A stretch of DNA of 64,000 bases from Meandrina meandrites (lineage: Eukaryota; Cnidaria; Anthozoa; Scleractinia; Meandrinidae). Of this stretch, positions 1 through 12,200 are shown in pieces. The notes beneath the pieces were generated by a model. The model did not search any database, had not been told where the DNA came from, and was given only the letters and a program-made list of their open reading frames with translations. The position numbers were made by a program, and so were the translations under genes. The stretch is taken from contig OY855905.1 of NCBI GenBank assembly GCA_963693305.1, forward strand, positions 36,033,137-36,097,136, read 5' to 3'. How positions within the stretch are numbered: the first letter of the stretch is position 1; every line of letters starts with the position of its first letter.

Positions 1-1
1 T

Positions 2-85
2 TATACTTCACTGTTACGAGAGATTGAAGGGGATTACAAAAACCGTCTTTTGAGTTATGTCGCACCTGCAAATCTGGACCAGCTT
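2..85 (+). CDS. UTP20: Possible preceding UTP20 exon (partial)
   Basis: Frame 2 is open from the window edge up to a stop near 116 and reads like a soluble helical protein (for example 'LLSYVAPANLDQL'). A donor after base 85 or 88 would leave phase 0, which matches the exon starting at 142. The intron would then be only 53-56 nt, with a good pyrimidine tract before the acceptor at 139-141. So short an intron is unusual here, so this exon is tentative. Confidence 0.4.
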
Positions 86-141
86 GTTGTTGGTGTTGGC
101 AAAAATGGCCTGGAATAATATCTCCTTTTTTTGCACTGCAG

Positions 142-3100
142 CTCCATCGTCGGATTCGCGCGCTTCGTCGCCTGCAGTCACATTGTCAGCAGCACAGCCT
201 CAGAACCACAAGCTTGACAGCCTTCGTGTTGCCACTGGTAACGCACTGCGTGTTTGACCACACGGCTGCTAAGGAGCACAATCTTGTCACCGAGGCTGTT
301 ACCACTATAGGAACAATATCGGCAAGCCTACCTTGGTCCAAGTATTGCTCTCTTTTAAGACATTATTTGAAACTGTTACCTGTTGAAAAGCATTTCCAGA
401 AAGTTATAGTCAGGTAAGGATTTCCTTCGTATTTCACATACGAGTTAACTATTTTCCTCTAATAAAACAATAAGCCTTCAATTGAACACAAGTATTGAAC
501 ACAAGTATTTTGCATTATGTACTTCATGTTTGATTGCGCTATTTGACATTTTTATATTACTTTGACGGAATTGTGTGTGTTTTGGTGAACTTTTGCTAAT
601 GAGGACACTTTGTTAAGCCTATCATGGAGAGCATGCATCTCATTAGTGGTCAATCCTGGACATATCTGTTTCCTGTACCAAAAACAACATTTTTACCCAT
701 CCGAAAACAGCAGGTGCTATGATTTCCGATATTACTAAAGCCCGAGTTGAAATTTCCCTAAAGAAAATCTGACGGGAGGGGATTACAGGCATTCCGGACA
801 GACATTCACGGAGGTGATCTGTTGGTAGCCTCCAACGCAGACGTACTTTTGGCTCGTCACACAATCTTTCCGAAAAGAATTGCGTGACGAGCCAAAAGAA
901 CGTCTGCGTCTGTTGGGTGCTCCTGACAAAATCACAACATGTATACACGCTAAGAGAATGTGTTAGGGACGTATTGCAGTGAAACATCCCATTGTGCCAG
1001 GATGGAGCTTCATGTCCCTGCCACATAACCCTGCATGTGTTTTTGTTGTGAGTATGTCCTTGCTATATGACCCTCTCTGTATGTCGACACTTTAACGGCG
1101 ACATTATCGTGGCATTCGTGTAAGACGCAGTTGTTAACTTCATCCTATTGCGTTGTTAAAATTGTTTGTATTACTTCCGATGAGCTCAAAACTATTTTGT
1201 TTCAAACCAGAGCTCGAGAAAGTTAACTTGTAAACTGTTAACAAGTGGTGCAAACAAATTCAGTTTTTGAGCCAATCAGAGAGCTAGAAATGCAATAGTC
1301 GGAGCTGAGAATTTACTAAAACTGTTTATTATTCAACAAATTCGCGCGATGCCCATATATGGTCAGAAAGTCATTGTTTTCCGTCATCCGTATACATAAC
1401 AGATATCCTGCGATACACGTAGATTGCCAAGATACGTCTGAAATTTTGCAAAGCGCTGCACAAACACAGTTGCAAAATCCGTTTCGTTGACAATTTGTTG
1501 AATAATAAAACAATTATCCTGCTCAATCTTGCCAGCTCGGCCTACGGCCTCGTCGGCGAAGTATCAGGCGATATTCTGCTCGATTTCGCAGGGTAATTGT
1601 TAAGTAGCACCCCGTGTAATGGATAAAATCCTTACTGGACAAGTTGTTCTAAATGCTGCATGTACCGTGTACTTAGGACATTGTCATGAACAAATCTCAA
1701 ACCTTACCCTTTTCTTCAGGACAGTGGTAATCATTCTGAACAATTTCCACTTTGACCTCAGTACTGTCCCTCAACAGATGGAAAAAGTTAAACTCAACGG
1801 TACGTACAATACTTAGATTAACTAGCATCGGAAAAGGATCCGCTGCAATAGACCATTTCTTTTATTTCACCGGATTTAACTTATATTGGCTTGTTATTGA
1901 AGCTAATGCGTGGTTATCTTTAAATGCGATGTTATGTAGCTGTTTTAATTAAATTTCCAGTATTAGCCTCCACTGCAAACTTGTTTAAGTTCAAAGTTTG
2001 ATGTGCATTTCCTCTACCTGCTTGTTTTAATCATGTCTCAGTCAAGTGTGGAAAGCCATTCCGTGGTGTAAGCGACATAGCGTGCTAAAATGTATACTAC
2101 TGGCGGCCTCAGAACGGTTGTTACACCTATGTTGTTCAGTATAAGCCTTAATGAAAAACAACGCTTAAAAGTGTCTGAGCAACAATCTGCCGCGGACAGC
2201 CATCTCATTAGCACAGTACTTACCTGTTAACAGGATATAATTAATTTACGCTATGGCATACTTGTAACTCGCCTTTATTATTTCCATCTGTGTATGAACA
2301 GAAAACAATGTGGACGTTAGCAACAAGGAAGCAAACAAAGTTGAGAGTAAAACTGCCAAAATAGAAGATCCAAACAAACGATCGAACGAACCTGATAATC
2401 AAGGTGATATTGATGATGATGATGATGACCATAAAGCTGATGAAGAAGATGACGATGATGAAAGAAGTGAAGAAGAAACCGTTGTGAAGGAAGATCTTTC
2501 CAAAGAAGAACTTGTTTTGCGTATCTACAACACAATCACCTCGACTATTCTACCGCAGCTACACAAGTGTGTGACAAAAAAGGTGAGTTTGTAAACACAG
2601 TAGGACAGATAGTGAGTATTTAAACGAACTTTTGGTGGTATAGAAACAACCATTAGCTTAGAGACAATGCCAGTAACTGACAAACAATGTAATATAAAAC
2701 AGAGTTCGCGGCGAATCCCTCCAAACGTTTTGGTGGTTGTAGGCGCTATTCGAATGTTGATCGTCCCAAGAATTGCATTAGAATCTGCGGGTCTTCCTTC
2801 TGACAGATATATGTTAGTACGGTAACGTAACTTCATTTGTTCCTTCATTTAGAGCAAGTCGGCTGATTATCATCGGTTGAGTCAACAAAAAGCTGAAGAT
2901 GAAGAGGAAATGTTACGTGTTCCCATCATTCTCGCCATCATTAAACTCCTGCAAGCTTTACCCGAGCATGCGCTCCACTTACATCTGCCAGGGTAAGAAA
3001 ACAGGCATGGCAAGCTGGTGACATTTGTTTTCGTTCGTTCGTTCGTTCGTTCGTTCGTTCGTTCGTTCGTTCGTTCGTTCGTTCGTTCGTTCGTTCGTTC

Positions 3101-3241
3101 GTTCGTTCGTTCGTTCGTTCGTTCGTTCGTTCGTTCGTTCGTTCGTTCGTTCGTTCGTTCGTTCGTTCGTTCGTTCGTTCGTTCGTTCGTTCGTTCGTTC
3201 GTTCGTTCGTTCGTTCGTTCGTTCGTGCGTTCGTGCGTTCG

Positions 3242-3273
<32 letters not shown>

Positions 3274-6200
3274 TTCGCTCGTTCGATGATTTGTCTTGTC
3301 CCTTTATAACCATTATTTTATCATTTTACTATGAACAGGCTTGATTGTTTATGATATTTTGACTAGCATGTACTGTTCTCTCTATGTACAGTCTTCTTCT
3401 TCGGATCTGTCACACATTAAGGAGCAGAGCCCGAGAGGTCCGTGATGCAGCACGGGATACGCTTGCGAAGATTACTGTTTCTCTTGGAGCCCAATACTTC
3501 TCTTTCGTACTAAAGGAGCTCAGAAGTTCGCTGACAAGAGGATACCAGGTAGCCTGCAGGTTATACGTCAAAATATGTCTTGCAGTTTTTGGTAACAACG
3601 GGCTCTAACATATGACTATTTTCAGCTTCATGTCCTAAGTTTTACAATTCACACATTGCTGGACAAAATGAGTGACAGCCTGGAACCGGGGAAACTGGAT
3701 CCGAGTTTACAGGGATTAGTGGAGGTGAGAGGATTCTTTTATTTACAGAGCATATTTGATTTAAGTTGCCGATTTTTAATGCAACCTATCAATGTGTATA
3801 GCGACAGTTCGATTCAACCGATATATACCATGCACTTGTCTGTCTGTCTGTTTGTTTTTGTTTTGCTATAACCAATTTTTTTTTGCTGGTTTATACGGAA
3901 ATTGTCTGCCTTTTTTCTTTGAGTGAAGTCTAAAGATTTATCAGTCAGTAATCAGTATCCTAGGTAAGTGATGACAAGTGTGGAATGAAAAGTGTATGTT
4001 GACTGGTTATGCAGCAAGTGGCCATTATTCTGTAAAACTCAGGAAAGAGCTTTACAGTGTGTTTTAAAGGGACAGTGTCGGCTGATAGATCGTTTAGTAT
4101 GGCCTGTAGCTTGCTGTATTATTTTGCGATTAAAAGAAAGAAAACCCCAAAAGTGGTGAAAGCAAAGAAATATTAACTAAAAAGGGGAAAAAATGATGAT
4201 TAAAAGATTCGCTTTTGATTTCTTGTCATCGTGCTGGTGTAATCCACTTCTATCCTTGTAATCCTGTTCTTTTTTTCTCTGTAGAATCCGTTTGTCCCAT
4301 TTAATTTCTATATTTTGTGGCATTTGGCAATACGATAGAAATTAGGATAATTAGCTGGGACACTGTCCCGATAAATGTTATTTTTCTGATCGACTGCAGC
4401 GCAAGTACAGCGGCAGATTTATATGTTCAATGTTTCCTGTTTAGAAAGAGTAGTGATTAGATTATGCGTGATATATACCTGACAACCGATCATACATCAT
4501 GACGTTAAAGGCAAAGCGATTATTCTGTTGTCCTTATTGTTGTCGTAGTTACGGCGGAAAACGGCGTCAATCCATCAAGCTGCGGTTAAAAATTACTAAT
4601 ATATATATGTATATTTTGACGATGAAAATCGGACCTGTCGATTTTAAAACCGCTCACGACTTGTCTAAATTTAAGCCTTAGGGACGAGTGCCATATATAT
4701 CATTTTAAAAGTCTTTATTCCAAGAAAACTTCTTGGATTAGTTATACATTACAACCACGTAGATACACCCTGTAGTAAAGAGGTTTACTAAAAAAAAAGG
4801 CAAAAATAAGCAACAACCGCCCCTGCTGAAATCTTATGCGAGGGAAAAGGATGCATTGTTGTATATATTTGTTAAAGTATTTTTTTTTTTATTATTTTTT
4901 ACTACTGTCAGTTATGTTTCTGTCATGTTCGACTAAATCTTTTGTATTTTTGTGTAAACGTAACTCGTAGATGCCTTCCTTATAAATATTAATACACTGC
5001 GACTAGAGGATCTAGATTTTGCTCTAACTTTCAATGATCAAAACAAACTTTAAAGCTGTATAGCAATCAGCGAGGACAATTTACATCTCGAGCTTGAAAC
5101 TGAAAAGGTTAACGACAGTCAGTGAGTGAGCTTTCGTGATTGCACATTAGTTGATGGAAAGTCATATACGATATTGAGGCAGCTGCATTTTAACTAGATA
5201 ACACATCCTTCATGACGATTGTTGTGGTTTCCTTGTTTAAAGAAAGTGTTTAACGTTGCCGCGTATAGTTGATAACGAGTTATGTTATCCAATTGTTGGA
5301 ACAGTTTTTAAACTGCCTCCAGAGTTTGTTTATCTTTGCACGAAGGGTTAATTACGAATTAGAACGAAAATCGTGTAAGTTCAATTCACAAAGGCTTTCT
5401 TCTCGTGGTATTTTTATTGACTCAAGAGCTTAACATGTCACAGCGCGTCAATAGACCTTTTCATCATCTTCCGTGTACAAATATATTTTTTTTACATGGT
5501 TTACAAAGTGTTGATTTTTCTTTTCTTGCACATTATTTGAAGCACATACGTCTTCAGTGGTTTCTAACAAATAGCACTGCTGGGTTGGTTTCTTGGGATC
5601 GTCTTCTAAAATCTCACCTGTTTAAATAGTCAACAGCTGTCGGAGGTGTCAGAAACGTTCACAAGATTTTACAATAGCTTTTCCTGCAGGTTTAAAGCCT
5701 CTCCGTAAGGAAATGTAACGTGTTTGACTTTGGTTTCGAACTTATTACCGCCCAGGTTACTACTGACAAAGCTTCGAAACGATTGTCGAGCCGGGTTTTA
5801 TACTGGACCTTAAACAGTCTGTCTTGGCCGTCTCTTTGAAACGTATCGAGAAAACTGTACCCTTCGACCTTCTGCAACTTCAGCTTCATAAGATATATAA
5901 TCTTTACTTGGAAGTTTTAACTGCGTTATTTAACGACGATTAGCCGACATCTGCTCAGGGGAGAAAACCTTCAGCGTGACCAGTGTTCCACCTATTTGCA
6001 CCATCTAATAGCGGTTTTTAGTGAAAAATTAAATCACAACTGAACAAGCAATCTCCACCGATACTTTTTGCAGACGATTTGAGAGACGCCGCTTGCACTG
6101 TAATCCAGACCGACATTGCTTCACTGAGAACGGTCTTTCTTCCTCTTCACTGTGTGCAAACTGACATTGTCTGAATTGCGGAAAGAAGATGAACGAATCC

Positions 6201-9200
6201 AACCAAACAAGCGTACCTGCTCAGTTTTGTGGCGCTGACACCTCCTCCGTGACCCAAGTCATAGAAGTGTCTTTGTATGTTATCGTAATGCTAGTGTCTT
6301 TGATCGGGAACGCACTTATATTTGCAGTTGTTTTTAAGAATCGGCGAATGCGAACGCCCGTGAATTTCTTTGTCGTTAACATGAGCGCGGCCGATATTCT
6401 CATTACGGTGTTTTACATGCCGAGAATGATCTCAAGGGTTTTTCTTGGCAGTGAATGGGGGATTAGCGGCGGATTCGGCCATTTTCTTTGCAAGGTAGTT
6501 CCGTTTACTCAAGAGCTTTCCGCTTCGGTTTCAGTGTTAACTCTCATTCTTATGGCCGTAGATCGATTTTTTGCAGTATTGTTCCCGTTAAAACGAATCT
6601 TCACCAACACTGTTGCGTACGCTTGCATCGCGTTTGTATGGTTAACCGCCATGGCTGTCCGATCGCCGATGTTCTACGGCCTTCATTTCATACAACGAGA
6701 AGATGGTAAAACGTTCTGCGGCCTTCAACTGGACTCCGAAGTAGCTTTCAATATTTACTTGAGGTTCGCATTTGTACTGTTCTACGTTATCCCGCTATTT
6801 CTAATCGTTGTACTGTACAGCGCAGTACTGGTGTCGCTCAAAAAACGAAAACCTGTAGGCGTGGATTTGACCAACATACAACGAAAATACAAAGATCGCT
6901 TGAAGCGCACCCGTAAAGTGATGAACATGTTGTTTACTATAGTCTTTGTGTTCGCTGTTTGTTGGTGCCTTCATTTTTTCTTTCCAATCCTATCTGTACG
7001 TTTCGGAACAAAGGTGTGCAAGCTAATATTCCCAGCGTTCTTTCTCGGTCATGCATCCAGTGCAATAAATCCTTGTATTTACCTGATTTATATCGAAAAT
7101 TACCGGCGAGGTTTCTGTGCGATTCTGAACCCGCTTTATCGGAGATGCTTCGCTCGCGTGATTTCAAACTCCAGAGTTATGCCTCAGGACTGTTCAGATG
7201 TCGTTGGAAGACGCCATAACGATAGTAACAATCTAAGCCTGACCCTTGGCACGTTGGACTGTGAACGCACTGTTAGGCCTAGAACAATTGAACCCCTAAC
7301 AGTGGTTGGAACCTGAGTAGTCTTGCCAAAGGAGCTATATATTAAGTCACTTTTGCGATGTAGAAAATTTCTCTTAAATCAAAGCAAAACACAAAGTATT
7401 AGTTTACTAACGTCGAAAGTCGCCAAAGAAGTAATAATGAACTAAAAAGAACAAAGATGGCTAAGATTGAAAAAGATTGAGAAGAACTTTAGACCGAGTA
7501 TTTTGAGATGTGCCATCGATCCCCCGCTACTCTTCCATGTTCTCCATAACCGGTTTTTACTACACCGGTATAAACTGTCAGCTGACATGTAAATAGTAAT
7601 ATATATTTATACACGTTTAAAAAGTACTTTTTCATGATCGCCTAAAATAGTCGTTTAGTTTAAATGTAACGCGAATGGTAAAAAGTACCGATATAGCATC
7701 AGTGCAAAGTTGTAAAACAAATTGTATCCGATATATAGGCAATCAAATTGATAATTGCTAGTGATTATACGCTCTGGGCACACACTGAAGATAATAAATT
7801 AAAATACTTAGTCTTCGACATACTGGGTTAAATGATGGTTTATTAGTTTCAATAAAGACATTATCCACAGTACCACATAATTTTTTGCCATTTTAGTCCT
7901 GCTTTGAAAGTCAAAGATTTGGCCACTTTCTGAGGGGCAGGGGAGCAGGGGGGAGCAGGGGTGGCGCAGTGGTGAGAGCGCTCGCCTCCCACCAATGAGT
8001 TTGTTGTTGGTTCTCGTCCTTGCTCCGAGGGTTTTTCTCCGGGTTCTCCGATGCTAACACTTCCAAATTCCAATTCGATCGGGAATACACGGCCCCACAA
8101 GCTTGTAGCTTTAAATACTACCGTGTCTAAATAAAGGTAATTTATTTATTTATTTATTTTACACACCCTTCGATTTTCATTTTTTTTTATCTTGGCACAG
8201 GTACAATACTGATGAAAAGTTAAGATGCACGCTGTAAAAACATGCCTGACTTGTTTTCTGTTTGCTTGTACTTTCTTTTAAAACTTATCGCGCAAATTGG
8301 AACTAATGAGCTCGCAGATTTCTCTAGGATAGGAGCCAGAAAGTATGTCAGTGCCGACGCTAAACTCTGGTATCTGAGATGTGAAATAACTACTAGTATC
8401 GCTACTGCCCTTAGATACGATACTAGACCTTTGCAGGTTATTCCCCACATTCTTTCAGTCAAGTTGCCTAGATAATTCCCCGATAACTACCCATTTATTC
8501 TCCTGAATGAAGAGAGTAAAGTGCCTTGCCCAAGAGCACAACAGAGCGAGTCCGCCAGGGCCGTAGAACTCGGGCTTCTCCGTCCAAAGCCCAATGCGCT
8601 AACAATTAGGCTTGGGCGCCTCTCGTAATTTCAGAGTACCACTGTGTAATATTGTAAAAAGGAACCCAATTAAAGATCCTTATCCACAAGCCGATGCCCT
8701 TTATGCACATTTCCCTCGCCTGCGAAGTTATTTCATTTCGACTTGAAGCTTGGTTTCTCCACAAATACTGCCTCCATTATGCAGCCTTCCACGTTCATTT
8801 ACATCTTGGTTGTGTAAGGCTAAATATTACAAAACAATACAAAAGAGGTTATCGGAAAAGCTTATCCGATTACAAAGGGCAGTTTGCTTAATGATTTTTT
8901 ATGCAAACATTTGTTTCCTCGTATTGTTTTTCTTCTTTTTCTAAGGTGCTTGTGGAAGACTTATTTGGCGAAGTTGCAAAAGAGAGAGAGGTGGAAAAGA
9001 TTGCTAACAAGCTTCCTGAAGCGAAAACGTGCAAGAGCCTTGATACTTTTGAGATCCTGGCCAAGTTTGCAGGAACACGGTCATTAACTGTTCTGGTTTC
9101 TCCCTTGAAAGAGGTAGGTGTTGATAAACATAACATCAGTACGAGACGAGGAACATTTATGTCTTGTGGTGGGGCCTATTTCCCTTTTCCGAGGAATTTC

Positions 9201-12200
9201 TGAGCCCGCGGTTTTCGTCCTAAAAGTTGCTAAGCAACAACATGTGAAGTTATGTTCCCATGCTGATGTGATGGAGTGCTCGCTCTGTCCTTTTTTTATT
9301 ATAATTGCACTAAATAGAGAAGTTTTCAATTCAATTGAGTGTCGTAAAACCAAAAACAAAGTAATCACTCTGGCCAATCACAATGGACACAGATAATCCA
9401 TCGAACCAATCAAATCTCAAAGTAAATACATCAAGCCGGCGCCAAGCGCGGGAAAACGAGCGTGAGCGAGACACGATTGGTTTTAGTTTTATTTATGAAC
9501 GGATAAAAAAGTCTCGCGAGTTTTTTAAACCAATCATTAAGCGTAGGACAGTGAAAGTGAAGCAAATGCGAAACTTGATTGAAAACAGCTCTAGGAATGG
9601 GATGATCTTTGGTTACTTACGATGGTGGACCTAAACGAAACAAAACGATTTCCCGGACACCGTTGTTTAACTGCGGTAAGGTGAACGATAACGAAACGGT
9701 CTTTTGCTTCTTGCAGGTTCTGGACTCAACGCAAAGCCACAAAACAGCTCGTCGAGTAGAAGAGGTTTTGAGGAGGATCGGAGTGGGACTGCAGTCGAAC
9801 TCTAGCATAACTCCACAGATACTTCTAATGTTTATACATGGACTTACTCGTGAAAATATTCCGCTTTTGAAATTGAAACCAGAGTAAGTACTACAATTCA
9901 GTTTCTTGCCCAGGCCAGATAATACATGAGCATAATGGATGACAATATGTAGCTGCTTCACCTTATTTACGTATCACTGCTTTGAAGTGAATAATTTTCC
10001 GTAAAGATTATTTGTTGATTTCTTCAAATGCAGAGAAAAGAAAGGGACTCCAACGCAAGAAGACCCCAGACTTCGCCCTGGTAGCTCTTTACTGCTGCCG
10101 CCTGCCCCCTCGCGTGGAGGAAATGTCCCTCAGACCAGCACCAAGACAAATCACCACATTATGGTCGAGTTTGGCCTTCAAGTAAGTACAGCAAACTATT
10201 GGAGAGACGTTTGAGATTGAAATTATTAAACCAATGCCGTTGGTCTACATAAAAAATATAATTTGATTGATTGGTCGCTATGCGCAAATCTCAGGCATCA
10301 GGATGAAATAATTGTGCAACAACAGGCGTCTGTTCAATGAGACTAAGATGTTATTAAAACATCAATTGCAAATTGTAACATTTGAACGACCGAGAAGACG
10401 CCATTGTCAAGAACTAAGTTCATAGTGACTTGTGAACACTACGAACTTGGTAGTTACTGTGTTATACACACAGCTATAGAATTCATGGAAGATACGACAG
10501 TTTTTATCTTACCTGTATTCATTTTGACTTTTTAGTTACTGTATATGATGCTCAAACACGGAAAAATCTCCTCGTCAGATCAGGAACATCAGCAAATGGT
10601 GGATCCTTTTGTTAGGTTACTAACTGACTGCCTCAGATCCAAATACAACAAGGTATGAACAGGAACTTTATCGCGTTCGTTTTTACCAATTCATAACCCC
10701 ACACGCAACCCTGTGCACAAATAGGTGCGATTGTCTTGTGGATTTTGTTCTTCTCCACTAATCAGTTTGTTGTATTCAGGTTGTGACGATCTCTCTCCGT
10801 TGTGTTAGCTGGTTGGTCAAGTTTCCGTTGCCTTCTTTAAACCGCTGTGTTCCCACAATTGGAAAACTGCTCTTCAACCTGCTCAAGAATTATGCAAAGG
10901 CTGGTGCTAAAGTTGGAGAGAACTTTGAAATGGTTCTATCGGCCTTTAAGGTAAATAAACACCCAAATTGGTTTCCTTCGTGAAGTGGTACAAACTAGCA
11001 AATGAATTGAGAGATCTTAGGGTGAATGTAACAGGAGCATGACTAAGTAAAGTAACTTTCTAACGGCAAGAAAGGGGAAACGAACGTAGCTTATAATTTG
11101 TGGAAGATTGCCAATTTTTTCTTTGTTATCCCCAGGCCATGACGGTGATCATACGAGACTACAAACAATACACGGTTGCTGAGAAGCATCTGCAGGTGTT
11201 GTTAGGGTTTGTGGAGGAAGACATCCATGACCACACAAAACAAGGAACAGCATTTCCTCTTCTTAAGGTTAGTACAATAACATGATTTTCTTTCGTTAAA
11301 ATGACCTTTACAACCTTATGAATAATATAAAGTCGAGAATTGACTTGACCTTGTTTTGTTCCAGGCAATCCTTTCTAGAAAACTCATAGTCCCTGAAATC
11401 CATGACGTCATGTTGAAAGTGGGACAGCTGTCAATCACTGGAAGCTCACCCTCGGTTCAGCTTCAGTGCCGACAGGTAAAAGAAATATTTTTTGCTATCT
11501 GGCAGACAAAAAGTATCTTTTTTTACTAACCTTTATTTTAATGCTCAGTGTATGCTGCAGTTCCTTCTTGACTATCCACTGGGGACTAAGTTACAAAGAT
11601 ATCTGGAGTTTTATGTTTCTCAGTTGGAGTAAGTACTGCGCTAATATATTTCTCGTGATTCCATTCAGCATGTGCCTGATCGTCAAAACTGGATTAAAAA
11701 TGACGATTGGTCTCTTTTTTCTCTCTTTTCTCAATCAAGCTATGAACACGAGACAGGCCGAGAATCAGCGCTCGAAATGTTGGAATCCATGTTTTCTTCA
11801 TTTCCTGAGGTACGACTTTATGAAAATAATCCCCCGGGGTAACTAAAAGTGACGTTCGAATCCCTGTTGACAAGATTGAAATAGAAAATTGCAAAAGTGT
11901 CTCTTTATTTAATTCTGAAATACTTCAACTTGTGTGTCTAGCGTTTACGTTTAACATGCGATACTGAATCTATGTTGCGGTTGAATTTTATCCTTGCTAC
12001 AATTTGCTATTTTCTTGTAGTGTTTGGTAATACACGATAATGAATATAAAACAAAGGATAATATCAAACTGTGGCAGTGGGGAAAATTGAACAACAACAT
12101 GTATATGCGAAAAATTCACAGCATTTCTAGTGCGTTGCGCAACGCAATATATAAACTGTATGAGTTCTTCTCCAGGAAGAAGTAGCAAATGAAAGTACTT

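Larger units (their letters stand above)
414..1719 (+). other. UTP20 intron with a hairpin and a MITE-like element
   Basis: No coding exon is visible. It holds a long hairpin at about 833-922 and an inverted-repeat element at about 1313-1517, both listed separately. The rest is unremarkable AT-rich sequence. Confidence 0.7.
7317..8945 (+). other. UTP20 intron 3' of the nested GPCR, with SINEs
   Basis: It holds the probable 3' UTR of the GPCR, one plus-strand tRNA-derived SINE (about 7945-8160) and one minus-strand tRNA-like sequence (about 8520-8630). No further exon is seen. Confidence 0.6.

Noticed and set aside
2882..3344. Long open frames of 94-143 residues on both strands (Phe-Val-Arg-Ser and Asn-Glu-Arg-Thr repeats)
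   Set aside because: They are translations of the (TTCG)n microsatellite, which has no stop codon in any frame.
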